This document shows, piece after piece, positions 12,796 through 24,569 of a stretch of DNA of 64,000 nucleotides. The notes beneath the pieces are model-generated. The model ran no database searches, was not told the DNA's origin, and saw only the letters and a program-made list of their open reading frames with translations. The stretch's first letter is position 1. Each line of letters opens with the position of its first letter. The stretch lies in contig JAILWY010000001.1 of the NCBI GenBank assembly GCA_022113835.1, forward strand, positions 2,294,001 through 2,358,000, read 5' to 3'. Both the position numbers and the translations under genes were made by a program. Source of the DNA: Atopsyche davidsoni. Lineage: Eukaryota > Arthropoda > Insecta > Trichoptera > Hydrobiosidae.

Positions 12796-12868
12796 CTATA
12801 GACGCTAAGTGCTAAAACCTTATTAGCAACAGTATTTATATTTGAATGCGCTTTTTAAATATTTAATG

Positions 12869-12990
12869 CAGTAGTGGACTTATAATGACAGAGCTTTGTA
12901 AGGAAAGGGTTATATAATGATGCTATTGAGCAGCAGCAATTACATTTTTCCTTCACATATAGAACTGCGGTGTAGAAGGACCCACTACAC
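12869..12990 (+). mobile_element. SINE-like repeat, left part, split by a hAT insertion
   Basis: Family words CAGAGCTTTGTAAGGAAAGG, TAATGATGCTATTGAGCAGC and AACTGCGGTGTAGAAGGACC are present. The copy stops at CACTACAC, exactly where the hAT element at 12991 begins, and resumes at 13243. Confidence 0.8.
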
Positions 12991-13242
12991 CAGAGGTTCC
13001 CAAACTTTTTGTCCCGTCGACCCCCTGTCTTGCTAATATTTAATTTTTACATTTGACCGGATTTTTTGCCCGTTATATCCGAAATCCGTATGGATTGATA
13101 ATCCACCGTGGTATTTTGGTGATGTCCTGCTTAAATGGGATCCACTCTCGTAGACCCTCATTTACAGTTCATGGAGCCCCAATTTAATTTTTCGCTGTCA
13201 TCGATCCCTGGAGGTCGATATTGACCACTTTGGAAACCTATG
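12991..13242 (-). mobile_element. non-autonomous hAT element, family 1, short copy with perfect 8-bp duplication
   Basis: The element lies in reverse orientation: CAGAGGTTCCCAAAC opens it and TTGGAAACCTATG closes it. CACTACAC is present on both sides (12983-12990 and 13243-13250), a perfect hAT-type duplication. It is inserted in the middle of a SINE-like repeat, whose consensus reads CACTACACTATT across the join. Size is 252 bp and it is non-coding. Confidence 0.95.
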
Positions 13243-13320
13243 CACTACACTATTTTGAACACTTGCTTAGCATGAGATGGTCGCCAATCTCCTTTGAAGA
13301 GGAGAGGCACTCGATGAGGA
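13243..13320 (+). mobile_element. SINE-like repeat, right part
   Basis: This is the continuation of the copy interrupted by the hAT element: CACTACACTATTTTGAACAC followed by the GGTCGCCAATCTCCTTTGAA tail and AGGAGAGGCAC. The second copy of the hAT target duplication forms its first eight bases. Confidence 0.8.
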
Positions 13321-13322
13321 TG

Positions 13323-13761
13323 TTAACACACTTTAAGCGGGTAACCAAATCGACTAAACTGATGTGCGAAATTTGCGTAAAATTGCGCCTGTGAAACCTA
13401 GTCTATACACTATTTGATTTGCATGTAGTCAAATAAATCGTTTCCTATAAAAAGTTGAACCACTTCATACACATTTTGCGGATTACTTGGCATCACAACA
13501 ACACCACTTTGTCCTAAAAATTGTTCAATATTCGGAGGATTATCATTCTCTGACCACTCCACTTCTTCATTGTCACTGTTCAGAATCACTGGACAGTAAC
13601 GTTGACGAGTCCTAAACAAACATTTCGAGCTGTAAACCTAAAGAGTAAAATGTCTTTTTGCCGCTTTTAGAGTAAACACATTCTAAAAGTTACGCGCCCC
13701 GCTTTTAGACAGCAGTCCGCGAAACGGGTACTAGTACCCGCCGTGCCGTTTAGTGTGTTAT
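13323..13761 (-). mobile_element. piggyBac-type remnant with inverted ends and TTAA site
   Basis: The left border is TTAA (13323-13326) followed by CACACTTTAAGCGGGTA. The right border, read on the minus strand, is CACACTAAACGGCACGGCGG with TTAT (13758-13761) outside, a one-base change from TTAA. The minus strand encodes the beginning of a piggyBac-like transposase at 13410-13619. A perfect 16-bp palindrome CGGGTACTAGTACCCG lies at 13725-13740 near the 5' end. The element is about 430 bp, so nearly the whole transposase is gone. Confidence 0.8.
13410..13619 (-). pseudogene. piggyBac-like transposase, N-terminal fragment
   Basis: The 69-codon frame carries a pattern typical of the piggyBac/PGBD N-terminal region: an acidic segment, a W followed by NPPNIEQFLGQSGVVV, then a QLFIGNDLFDYM-like stretch. 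The catalytic DDD core and the C-terminal cysteine-rich region are absent, and the frame stops well before them. It sits inside short piggyBac-type ends, so it is an internally deleted element and not a host gene. The family call is inferred from motif memory, not from a search. Confidence 0.75.
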
Positions 13762-13789
13762 TAATATGTATGGTGACTCACCTTCTTGG

Positions 13790-14040
13790 CTTTGGGCGCA
13801 CAATCTCGTGCGTGGCGTCTGTGATGCACAGTGGGCTCAGGGGGCCCACGCCCCATCCGCCCGCGCCCTGCCACCCCCGCGGCCAGCCCCCGCCGCCGCC
13901 CCCCGCGCCGCCCGCCTCCGCCATCACCACAGCATAGCACCCCCTGGCACTTGTCACCACCTGGCACTGTCTGGCACTGTCTGGCACTCTGCCGCCCGCA
14001 CCGACTCGAACCCCCGGCACTCCGCAACCGAACGACGCAA
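13790..14040. other. CpG-rich island with CTGGCACT tandem words
   Basis: A GC-rich block with CCGCC/GCCGCC runs is followed by four close copies of CTGGCACT at 13944-13989. Several overlapping frames on both strands are open simply because of composition. It may be a promoter-like unmethylated island or a simple-sequence expansion; no protein was recognised. Confidence 0.3.
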
Positions 14041-14341
14041 CAAAAAAACCTACTTGCTCCCTACACCTTCCTATCTAAACTGTAGAATCACTTGTTTATT
14101 TAACGCTGGTGTGTCTTATCTGAAACAAACAAAAAAAACGCATTTAAAATCATGATATAAAAATCAATCATATAACCCAACTTTTTTGCACCCAAGAGCA
14201 CATTTAAAAATGACGGTCGAACCATTTATTTTTTTAAAAGAAATATTATATTGAAAATAAATCATTAATATATTTTTTATCGTGGTCGCACAGCGGCGGG
14301 CACACGTAAAACGGTCGGCGGGCGCCATGGTGCCCGGGATA

Positions 14342-14901
14342 CAGGGTGTCCAAAGAGAGTATCGGGTATTTGTTAGTACAGTAAAACAAAAACTACTTGT
14401 AATCAAGTATTTATATTTAATGTTGATTATAAGAATACAAAATGGAAAATTATTTCGAAAAGATGATGTTTTCCAAATGGTGACCGTTACGCTGCTGTCA
14501 CTCTTCTAATCTAAAACAAAGATTGCTGATAACACGCTGACACATAACCCTCGATATTGCTGCCTTTTCTGACCTGATGTTTTGTTTCAATTCCATTAGG
14601 TTCATCGGATTATTCTCATAAACCCTACTTTTGAGGTATTCCCATACGAAATAGTCAAGAGAGCTAAGATCGGGGCTTCTGGGAGGCCAGTCGATGTTAC
14701 CTCTACGTGAAATGACCTTATTAGGGAAAAATTCGTTGACAGCTTCAATTTATTGATTGAATGTATGGCAAGTGTCTTATTGGAACCGCGTTCTTGAGTT
14801 GAAACCTTGAAACTCATGCAAGTTTGGGCCCAAAAATTTTCGCAGTATATCGCAATAACGGTCACTATTCACATTCACCCGATACTCTTTTTGGAGTATT
14901 T
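14342..14901 (-). mobile_element. IS630/mariner-like element, truncated
   Basis: The left end, after TA at 14340-14341, is CAGGGTGTCCAAAGAG, a typical terminal sequence of this superfamily. Transposase sequence on the minus strand occupies 14498-14895. The words GTCCAAAGAGAGTATCGGGT at 14347 recur inverted near 14878-14897, either as a terminal repeat or as a chance match inside the coding region. No second clean terminus was found on the right. Confidence 0.7.
14498..14895 (-). pseudogene. IS630/mariner-like transposase, C-terminal fragment with frameshifts
   Basis: On the minus strand one frame (14498-14700) reads NIDWPPRSPDLSSLDYFVWE followed by YLKSRVYENNPMNLMELK and ends at a TGA. This is the conserved region around the second and third catalytic acidic residues of IS630/Tc1/mariner transposases (WPPRSPDL-D-F-W). 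Upstream, in shifted frames, VNSDRYCDILRKFLGPN-like sequence and a damaged segment where the QDGA motif should be can be followed to about 14895. Frameshifts and stops make it non-functional. The N-terminal DNA-binding domain and first catalytic Asp are missing. Confidence 0.8.
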
Positions 14902-17900
14902 GAATATGAATTTGGATGAATTTGAACCGGAAAGTCTGGTGCTTTAAATTTCAGGTGATACGTGAAAGGATGACTGCGTCTAATTGTTTCACGAGGTAAT
15001 CCTCGTCGGGGCGTCGTGAAAACTTTAATGGGCTGTCGGAGGAAGTAAGACCGGAGGCATAATTTGCCATGAAGTGAAGTCGTTAAGTTTTATGCTTTCA
15101 TAAAAAAGTATAACTGCGTTATTTTATATGACTAATAAATATCATATTTTAAAAAAATGTGTGTAATTCTCAAACCTAAAGTAAATGTATTATTTAAAAA
15201 AAAAAAAGAATATCTGCTCATCAAAATTTTTTTTTTTGCATTTAGTCATTATCGCATGCTTATTATAGCAATTTTTATGTTAATTTAAAAAAAAAAAAAA
15301 AAAATTATGAATACTTCATGTTTTGTTTAAATAAATATATATTACAGCATTCATTGAAGACTCATTTATAATCATAAAGATAACAAACGATAGATTAACG
15401 TGATTACGTGATTGTCAAAAAAGATAATAATCTATAAAGCTTTTTAATGGAACAGCAACAAAAAATAGTTTCTGCATTATAATTGGCATTGTATTAAGCA
15501 TTTCAGCGGAAGCCTATCTATAGTATATATTTTTTAGTGTTATCTGTACGAACCTTGATATATCGTATTTGATCCACATAATCATGAGACAAAAGAAAGT
15601 AACTATAGAGCCTTATAGTATTGCAAATCGAGATTGCCATAATGCTATTTCTTGTTTTATTGACATTTATAGGTTTCTAAGATCGTGGGATTGAAAGTCG
15701 TTAAACTTTTTAAGCAATATTCATATGTACAAAAGCTTAACCGATATTTCACGCATCAACAACTTAATAAATCTATTTTCATGTGGACGTAAAATAAAAA
15801 AAAAATAGGTCCACCATGTTGACTATTATAACATTTCATAAATAAGTAAAAATAACTCTTAACGTTGTACTGTTAAAATTATAAGTAATAATTCCGTTAC
15901 TCTGCAGTTTTGAGATAAACTTGTTTTTTTTAATGCTTTAGTAAATAAGATCGTAGAAGTGAATCAGCTAAGTGCTTTGGTTTTCTCGTACGTAAAATGT
16001 CATAAGACAAATATTTATTCAGGAATCCAGTCAAATGCAACGAGAATGTGCTTAAATATATTTTAACTTGAGACATTAGTCAAAGAGCAAAGAAGAGAAG
16101 TCAAACGACCAGGAACTCAACGTTGTGATGAGTGTAACTCCGTAATGCCACAATTTATCATTTTAATGATTTTGAATAGTCCGATAACGAGCTATTCAGT
16201 TTTATATATCTCATTTTCCTTATGTATGTATATATATTTATATATATATGTACTCACAAATGCAATGCCAACTATGAGTTGTTACTCTGGCCTTATAAAG
16301 TGTTTCTGCAAGTTCGTGAGCGGATTTTATGTCACAGGTGAGTTCCATATGTTATTGTTGGTATAAGCAAGTTGAAAAAAAATTAAAGTGTCTATATAAG
16401 GTAGTATAAGTACTATTTTCTTCACAGTGCCTCACGGTTTCACTACATAAAGCCTTTATCACTGCATTTACAAAATAAAAGATTATTTCAATTTGAAGTT
16501 GATAAGGTTTATGCTTTTCTTCAAATAACTTAAAAAATGATCAGACGGACATAAAAATATTATATTTTTTATTTATACGTGATTCATTCAAAATGTTAGT
16601 ATTATATTGAAACCGAATATTTGATAGAGCATAACATTTTAGTATACGTAACAAAGGCTATTTTACTGGCAAGCCAACTCTGCAATTGCAATAATGTTAA
16701 ATTTATCAGTTAAGTTGAATATAAACAACGTGTGTTTTTGTCGTTTAGTTTTATGAAGCGGTCCTACTAAGGACGGTTGACATTCCTTTTCAGGAAACAT
16801 CCTTATTTGCGACTAAAAAGCACTAGCAAGAAGTGGTGAGGTATCACCCAACTTTTATTTATTTATTTCATAAATAAATTGACACAATGTTTCTTCAGTT
16901 CGTAGAAAACATCGCACCAAAGATAATTCCTAACTCGTAGCTAAATGACAGATGCACACCTGGTAAGTTATACCTGAGGTCCAAGATTATTTTTACACCT
17001 GTAAATATTATATAATGTTAGATATAAGAAGTCATAAAGTCAATAAAATCCGCAATCTTTGTAGCATGATCACTGATAATTTTAATAAGAGAATTTAAGG
17101 CTTTCTAAAAATATTAAACTTGAATACAAATGTCTTTTCTTTTTTTTTCAATCTAGAATTTATTAGTTTTGTTGTTTATTTGATACTTACAATAACTGTT
17201 ATACTTAAATTATTAGTGAGCTTTTGTATACTTCATATAGTTTTATTTTTGTAAAGATTGATACATCTTACATACGTTTTATAACAGGTAGGTTTTTAAA
17301 TTTAAATATAAAAAAACAGCTTCGGAGCAATATTGATACTTACAATAAACGAATCTTTATTTTATTCAAAACCACCTTTCACAGTGAATATCAATAAATT
17401 GATAAAAATATCATTTTGATCAAAGGCCACCTTGACTTACATAAATAAAAAATACCTAATATTTTCATTTAAAAAGAATGTTATTTTACAGATATGTAAA
17501 TTTATGTCATACAAATCGATAAATTGGAAGCCATTCTTTAATGTTGCCGCAGGCTTGCTAATATTAAGAATCCTCCATAATAATGCATGCAAACGATAGA
17601 AATTTTCAATTCATAAATTAGAAATAAACATGTCCCTACTCTGTGTCTAAAACCTCGAGCAGCATAAATATATTACATCTACTAAATAAAGTACTAAAGA
17701 CGAATGCGAAAATAATCGCTAGACTTGGTTGGAAATAATTTGATCGCGTAGTACAAATATCTCTTATAAAATTTATTACAAAAGATCCTAACATTCTATA
17801 AACTAATGTATAAACACTAAATATTTATTAAATCTATTACACCTAGAATATTGATTTATTACTGAATTAATATTTGACGATTCGTCGCGATCTAGCAGTA

Positions 17901-17999
17901 CAATAAAAAAAAAATCACACTTGTAAATGGCTCGTGTTGTACGAATTATTTTTGCATGTACTATAAAACACATTTTATAATATTAATGGCGAAATCAGA
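14902..17999. other. long AT-rich gene-free stretch
   Basis: Long poly-A and poly-T runs (for example 15196-15210 and 15287-15304) and AT microsatellites near 16227-16250 are present. The 14930-15090 segment is more complex but unidentified. A 73-codon frame at 16145-16366 is hydrophobic through AT bias and has no family features. Confidence 0.45.
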
Positions 18000-18028
18000 A
18001 ATACTTGAAATGTATTTCTTGCAAATCA

Positions 18029-18134
18029 GGTGCCTCTCCTCAGATGAGTGACCATCTCATCGACGTATCTCTATGTCTGTTCATGGTTTTCTTATGGGGA
18101 ATAGTGTAGTGGGTCACATGGTCCTTTTCTATTC
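18029..18134 (-). mobile_element. SINE-like repeat, 3' fragment
   Basis: Read on the minus strand it gives GAAAAGGACCATGTGACCCA, CACTACACTATTCCCCATAA, AAACCATGAACAG and the GAGATGGTCACTCATCTGAG tail ending GAGGCACC. Only the terminal ~105 bp of the family is present. Confidence 0.7.
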
Positions 18135-20437
18135 TATGTATGCATAATATACTATAAATATTGTGGACTTTGCCTGAGTGTGATGTTTAATGTCCACTCT
18201 ACTGATTTTATGCTCGATGGCGCATACAAGTGATTATTCGGAAGAATCAATAAAATTTTAATTCACAGGTGCGTTCACCTTTTGGCGAGTATAAAACCCG
18301 AAGAACTGGTTTCCTCCGGTAATTTGTCACTAAATATACATAAAAGCATAAATCTTTTCTCCTACATAAGTCTGAGTCTATGCTATTTTGATATATTACT
18401 TTTAAAAAAATAAAGAAATACTTTGACGAAAAGATTTTTCGTATAAAATACTATAAATGCAACTTATGTCTTCATTCCAATTCACAATACATAAATCAAC
18501 GTATTTATAATCATATCAATTAGGATTTTAGATTCCGTATTAAATACATATATATATATATATTATCTTTTACTGCAAATGATAATCATCTTAATTTGAG
18601 ACTTTTGAATACATTAATTATTAAAAAATTGATTATATTTTTTATAGGTTACTCGCAATGAACCTAGCAGGGTGTCTAATATAACATCATTCAGAATATG
18701 TTAATGTTCGGACACTTTAATAATGTCTATTCAAGTCGCCGACCGAAATAAAAAAAAACACAAAATATCATAAATACCACTGCCAATATTATCGTCGGAG
18801 ATGTAATAAATTAATTTCATCATCTATTCAAGCATTTGAAAGCTCATAATGTGTCGGCAGCTATCACGTTTCATATAAAAAGCGACACCTTTGTATATGA
18901 ATGATAAAATATTATGAAACATCGTGAATATTTCACGTTTAAGTAATACTTCGGATATTTTCGTGGGTGAGTCATTGCATATAAAACAAACCACTTAATC
19001 TTTGGTGATAAAAGTGAATAAAAATTCTTCAGCAACTACGTATTTCTCTGGTCGTGACCGTCGCAGGTGAAACGACTGAGTTATGTTATACGGCATTGTC
19101 CACTCAGATTTAAAAAAGATTGTGTAATATTAAAACGGATCAAAATACACAGACCTATTGATTAAAACATGTTTTAAGAAATATCAAGGAAAATCCCTGA
19201 AAAAACGTATGGATTCTGTATTCACTCAAGCCATTTTACTCATACATTGAGAAATAAGGTATTTAGTTCGTGGAAAAGTTTGCTTTATATTCTTGCATAA
19301 CCTCTTATCCTCAAATCTGCACAAAATTATATTAAATAGCTTTATTAAATAAACAAAACAGAAATACTGTTAAATTTCATTAACCTAAAATGCGGTAAGC
19401 ACAGCCATTAAAGCAATGCGATAGTATTATCTTTAAATTAAGCAAATTCATTTGTCCTATTTATCACAATCTTATCTGACATATTCAACTTCCGACTAAT
19501 CGGTTAATTCAGCGGATAAAGTGTGTATTTATTTATTTTCTGACGTTTTAAAGTGCTTTAAAAACCTGAAAAGACCTGATCTTTGGCATTAATAAAGCCG
19601 AGAGGCAACTCCCTCCACACATGCCATGTTATAATTACCGAGAGCAGAGCCTATAGAGCTGTTCGAGTGATATATTCAGGTGCATTTGGAACATCTTCTG
19701 TTATCTTGATATACGTATAGATAATACGTTTCTTTTATGATCGACGAGTATACATTCTCCATTACTAGAGCTAAGGGTTGCCAAAAATTCACAATAAAAA
19801 AAATATTTACTTTACTACACATAAAATCAAATTCGTAACAGAATATGCGATTTGAATGAATAACACATAAAAACACGTAAAAACATTTTAGTCTGCATAA
19901 ATTGTATAAAATAAATTGCTTAAAATATTGATCGTTTCTCAAAAGTTTCATTCGTGTATATGTCAAATTCTAGCGTTAATTTATGATTATAGCACGAAGC
20001 ATCAATGATCAATGTATTATTTATGAATGAAAAAATATTTAAACGATGCGGGCATCCCTGCCTGGGATACCTCGTCAGCCATTTGTCAAGTTTGGTGTTG
20101 GTTGATTTCTTTAGCAGACAAAACTTGTCCATAGGCGGCTCGACCGGTTGCAGTTGAATATTCCACTGCGTCTATCGTAGGAACATAAATAATGCCTTTA
20201 TACTGTGCGAGCAGAGCCTCTGTTGCAACGGTCGGTCATACCGTAATTATCCCGTTTAATATGGCAGACAAAAAAAATGGCAGCTCCCTGATTGGTTTAC
20301 ATACTCGAATCCACTTTTTTAATATCTTATATGGAAGTCCACGTGATGTTGATTGCGCTTATGAATGGCACAAATAGACAAAGGATGATGCTTTTTCTAT
20401 TGTATTTGGCTTTATCAAAATCACTGGGTGACTTGTG
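18135..20437. other. AT-rich non-coding DNA with an AT microsatellite
   Basis: A (TA)n tract lies near 18549-18562. The interval 19570-20380 is less AT-biased and contains several short open frames, none recognisable. No repeat family of the window was found here. Confidence 0.4.
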
Positions 20438-20935
20438 TCACCATGTGGTTGTGGTTTTTTTGTAGAGGCAGTCCTCGAGGTTGTAATCGAAGAGTGTGTT
20501 GATTGAGGGGTTTGGAACTAAGTGGGTAGAGATTTGGAAGGAGTGTGCGAGGTCGATGATGACGTCTTGGATCGTTTTAGTGATGGTGTCTCTATGGAGC
20601 TGGGCATTTTGCATTGAGTGCCCACCGGAGGATTTTATTTTGGATTACCTGGAGAGGCTTGTGTCTCTCGGGGTGTATCCCCAGATGGGGCAGGCGTAAG
20701 TGAGAATTGGACGGATCATTGTTTTCAGGAGAAGACTTTTACTGGAAAGGATCGCGGTGGCGGCTTTGACTTTAAGTTCTGTCTGTTTTATGTGTGGTGT
20801 CCAGGTGAGTTTGCGGTCTAGTGTAAGGCCAAGGTACTGGGCAAGGCTTTTTGAGGGGTTCGTCTTGATTCTATCGTTCCGAGAATGGTACATGCGAGTA
20901 AGCGCACCTCTCCGAATAAGCTTAAACCAAGTCAA
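20438..20935 (-). pseudogene. jockey-like non-LTR retrotransposon reverse transcriptase, C-terminal fragment
   Basis: On the minus strand the frame from 20935 contains AQYLGLTLDRKLTWTPHIKQ and then a RPILTYACPIWGY motif, the classic thumb region at the end of jockey/LINE reverse transcriptases. A frameshift near 20640 moves the reading into QNKILRWALNAK, and a second shift restores a frame reading QLHRDTITKTIQDVIIDLAH to a TGA at 20438-20440. The endonuclease, palm and catalytic YADD motif are missing, as usual for 5'-truncated insertions. There is no poly-A tail directly after the stop. Confidence 0.88.
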
Positions 20936-20959
20936 TGCACATTCTTAAATTCAATGTTA

Positions 20960-22121
20960 AGTTTTATCAACTACCTACATTCTTGCTTTATATTTATGTT
21001 AAGCCCAGGTACCCAATTATTTATATATATTACAGTTTATATATGCTATGCTTTGAAAACTAGTTTCGTATTGACCAATATAGTTGAACTGATTTATTCT
21101 GTATGTGTTAAAAGGTATGATTAAAAATAAATTGGAGGTGCGCTGTGTTGCAAGTTTCAGATATGGTCACTCCTCTAATGAGATAATGAAGTTGATAAAG
21201 CTATTGAATATTCAGAATGTAAGCAAAGTACTGCAACTTGTTTCAAACGTGTGGTGGTCGTGAATATACAATTAAATTGCGGTTATTATTGTCAAAAATG
21301 TGTTTTTAAAGTCACTTTTACGTGATGCTTAATTTCCGAGACACGAGCAAGAAAAAAATATTTATGACCTTGAAGCCTCATTTATGCATTCAAAGGAGCA
21401 TAAATCTCGACTAAATTATACAATATAATCAAATCAATACGTAGGAATGGCCACTGAGTATACGCTTCAGAGTCTTTTTACAAGTACCACAAAATAATGA
21501 TGCCATTATTTAAAGCAAAAACGAGAATTATTCAATAAGACCAGCCGATAATGGCGCTAGCGGCTCGCCTTATGAATTATGCTGAGCTACAACGGCGACT
21601 ACTTGAGACAGAATACTACACACGGCAATACCAGGGTTGGCTATAATACAAATTTAAAGATAAAATTCATGTCTGCCTATCGATACTAACTTAATTTTTT
21701 TGTAAAATTGATAACTTAAAAAAAAATGTAGCATTTGACGATTACAAATGTTTTCATTCTGAATCATCGCAACGGCATGGTTTACCTAAAGTCAGTATCT
21801 TAATTCTTCCAACCAAATGTGTAAGTCAAACCGAAAGGGTTAAAAATAAAAATGTAGTAATATAATAATGTACTTGAAGTACTTAATTTTGTCCTTATTC
21901 TGTGAAGACTTAACGAAGATAACTCGTGAGGATATGCTGTTTAGATAAAAGTCAAAAGTTTACAAAATAATATTGTTATCAACAATGCAACCCTTATTAT
22001 TGTTTGAATGACAAAATGATCTCATCATTTAAAAATGTATCATGAATGGGACTGTAAACGTGTGAAGCTACTTACAGTCAATCACCCGATAGTGTTTTTT
22101 TATGGCTGAGTCTATAGCACT
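20960..22121. other. AT-rich non-coding DNA
   Basis: No coding frame or known repeat was recognised. Short complex segments occur near 21540-21620. Confidence 0.4.
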
Positions 22122-22352
22122 CTACACACGTCGCGACACAACATGCAAACGACTTCTAGCCAAAAGCGTCCTACTTTGCGTTGTATACTTATGCAAAACT
22201 TTTGAAAAAAAAATATAGAAGTGTAGAAGCCTTAAAGCGAAAAATGACGCTATCGGTTAAATACCAGTCGGTTTTCACTTCGACAACAGAACGGTAAAGT
22301 TTTCTCCACACCAATTTGCAAAAAAACACCCAAAATAAGGACGCTATTGGAT
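22122..22352. mobile_element. MITE with CTACACAC end, right end lost
   Basis: The left end CTACACACGTCGCGACACAA matches the reverse complement of the right end of the element at 62487-62704 (CTACACACGACGCAACACAA). The internal words CCAAAATAAGGACGCTATTG correspond to CTCAAAATAAGACGCTATTG in that copy. The terminal right repeat is absent here. The superfamily is not assigned. Confidence 0.55.
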
Positions 22353-22383
22353 ATTTCTATACAAATTATATATACATAGTATA

Positions 22384-22480
22384 CAGGTGTCCCAATACTC
22401 ATGCAAGAATTTTTTTTTTAAAGAAAACCCTGGGTTATAATATTTAAAATTTTAATTCTTTTATTGATACATAAATTATA
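22384..22480. mobile_element. possible IS630/mariner-type terminal fragment
   Basis: After a TA at 22382-22383 the sequence reads CAGGTGTCCCAATACTCATG followed by a T-run and AAAGAAAACCC, a design typical of ends of IS630-type elements. No matching opposite end or transposase was seen, so this is tentative. The element could extend further right. Confidence 0.35.
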
Positions 22481-22559
22481 CAGTGTAAATAGCATATCGG
22501 TTAAATGCCATCCAAGGCTTTGCTGGATCATACAATACTGATTTTAGGATAGCCTATAC

Positions 22560-22910
22560 ATAATGCGTGTCATTTTTCAAGCTTTGATATGCATTTTCGA
22601 CATTAGCGTCCCTTTTTCGGGTGTTTTTTTATGGTTTTGCTTGAGTGAACTTCGCTATTGGCTAGCTGCAAGTTGGGGTCGCTATTTGTTGCCTCGGGTG
22701 TGTGGAGGCCTTCAAGGTGTGTATTCAGCTCCTCGACATGAACGTGTGACATCCACGGCCGGCGGGGCCACATTTCTCCGGCGCTCGTGCTCGGCCCCTC
22801 AAACTTGTTTTTCGATCGGAGAATATATATTTTTTATGAGTCCCTCGTGTGGTTGATTCGGTCGCATGCGATATGCGCGGTCCTCCGAATGCGGCGCGGA
22901 TAATATTATT
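22560..22910. other. GC-richer island
   Basis: A 97-codon open frame (22563-22856) spans a segment with CCGGCGGGGCC-type words. No protein family is recognisable and the frame begins in what may be transposon sequence. It may equally be a promoter-like island. Confidence 0.2.
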
Positions 22911-22998
22911 TAATATAAATAATTGCGGCTGTTGGCAATTATTTCCCAGAGCTTCAAGGGTTTTTTTTTTTATTATTTGAAATTAATTGTATCTAAAT

Positions 22999-23459
22999 CA
23001 TAGGTTCCCAAAGTGGTCAATATAAACCCCCAGGGGTCGATTCTGCCCTGCAAGGAGTCGATGACAGCGAAAAATTAAATTGGGAGTTCACGAACTGTAA
23101 ATGGGGATCTACAAGAGTGGATCCCATTGGCCATGTTGGCCACGATATTTTCGACGATATGCACGTTGAGTTAACACAACTGAACGACTGTTTTCAATGT
23201 ACAGCGTCAATATTTCGACGCGTTGTTTCAATGTGAAGCATGGTTAAAATTGTACTAAATTAATGTTCCAAAACATGTTTACCTTAGTCAATCGGTTTAT
23301 AAATGTAAAAAATATTTAATGTTTACATACCGACGTAAAACATGGCGCACCTGTATATGAGATGTCAGAAATATGTTTGAAGTTGATCAAGGCAGGGGTC
23401 TACGAAAAACAGGAAAACTCGACAAGGGCTCGACGGGACAAATATTTTGGGAACCTATG
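22999..23459 (+). mobile_element. non-autonomous hAT element, family 1, subtype B
   Basis: The ends CATAGGTTCCCAAAG and TTTGGGAACCTATG are near-perfect inverted repeats. Flanking 8-mers are ATCTAAAT (22991-22998) and ATTTAAAT (23460-23467), matching at 7 of 8 positions. The centre (GGCCATGTTGGCCACGATAT and following) differs from the copies at 12229 and 32605 but is shared, inverted, with 54958-55439. It is non-coding. Confidence 0.92.
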
Positions 23460-23487
23460 ATTTAAATTATGACTTATATACTCAAAC

Positions 23488-23776
23488 TCCTCCCCGCTCT
23501 CCCCGTTCTGTCGCTTGTGTAACCTGAGCGTGTGTAATGGAATAGTGGACTTGGAATGATTGTAGAGGGATGTGCTCTGGAAGCTGCCGAAGGAGTATCA
23601 GATCTTAACGCTAGAGCTTTTAAAGAAAATGATTTATAATAATGCTATTGGGCAGCAGCAATACGCTTGCAATGTACTACACTATTTTCCCCTTTGAAAA
23701 CAATTAACACTGGCTCAGCATGAGTATATGCTCAGTGAGATAGTCGCCAACCTCCTCTGAGGAGATGCACCCGAAA
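23488..23776 (+). mobile_element. SINE-like repeat, internally deleted
   Basis: The 5' start CCTCCCCGCTCTCCCCGTTC and the 3' tail AACCTCCTCTGAGGAGATGC are both present, with CAGATCTTAACGCTAGAGCT and GCTATTGGGCAGCAGCAATA between. The AACTGCGGTGTAGAAGGACC segment is deleted. It starts about 28 bp after the preceding hAT element. Confidence 0.85.
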
Positions 23777-24569
23777 AACATAATACTTAAACTAATACTT
23801 ATGTTTAAAATAAAATACACAGTAAATTGATAGTGTAATAGTTGAAACGCAGGACTTAAAACCGAAGTGTTTTTTTTTTTAATTTTTATCTTTTAATAGA
23901 ATATACTCTATGCAATCAATAATACACGATTTATGTATATCAATAAAATTATAAATATAGTAAAATATATTTTAATCACTTTAGACTGCTTAGCCTAAAA
24001 ATGTAAAATTATATTGAAATTTTGGACATTTATGAATCATGTTTGATGATGCCCCTGAAACGCGAAAGAGCTCTCGCGGCTAATTATAAACTACGTATCG
24101 TAGAAATCTCAAAAGGTTTTTAGATAGTTTTTATTTAAAAAAATACTCTACCATTATTAATTTATTGGCGAGATTTAAAAATTGAATGGTTTTCAAAATA
24201 ATTGATTATTTTTATATTACTGAGTTACAAAGTATGTTATGTTTTATTAAAAATAATTTGAAAAACACTGAAATTTTTTTTCTTAATAAAACTACATACT
24301 TAATCAAAATAATTTTAATATTTATCCAAACAAAATAAAGATATTCATGAAATTTATGAGTCATTATTTAACGACATACCATCTTTTCTTGGAGATAATT
24401 TCAGCACCAAAGTTGAAGCATCCCAAACAGAAGGAGGAAAACAAAGACCCAGAAAAATGATAAATATCATTACTTTTCAAAGCTATTATTATTTTTCATT
24501 TATTATGATATAATTTAAAATATCAAACAACATTCAAACCTGTCATAGATTAATGCACAAATCCCAAAA
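23777..24569. other. AT-rich non-coding DNA
   Basis: Nothing coding or repetitive was recognised. Confidence 0.45.

Noticed and set aside
13766..14155. Overlapping proline/arginine-rich frames in the CpG block
   Set aside because: Several frames on both strands are open together, which reflects GC composition and not coding.
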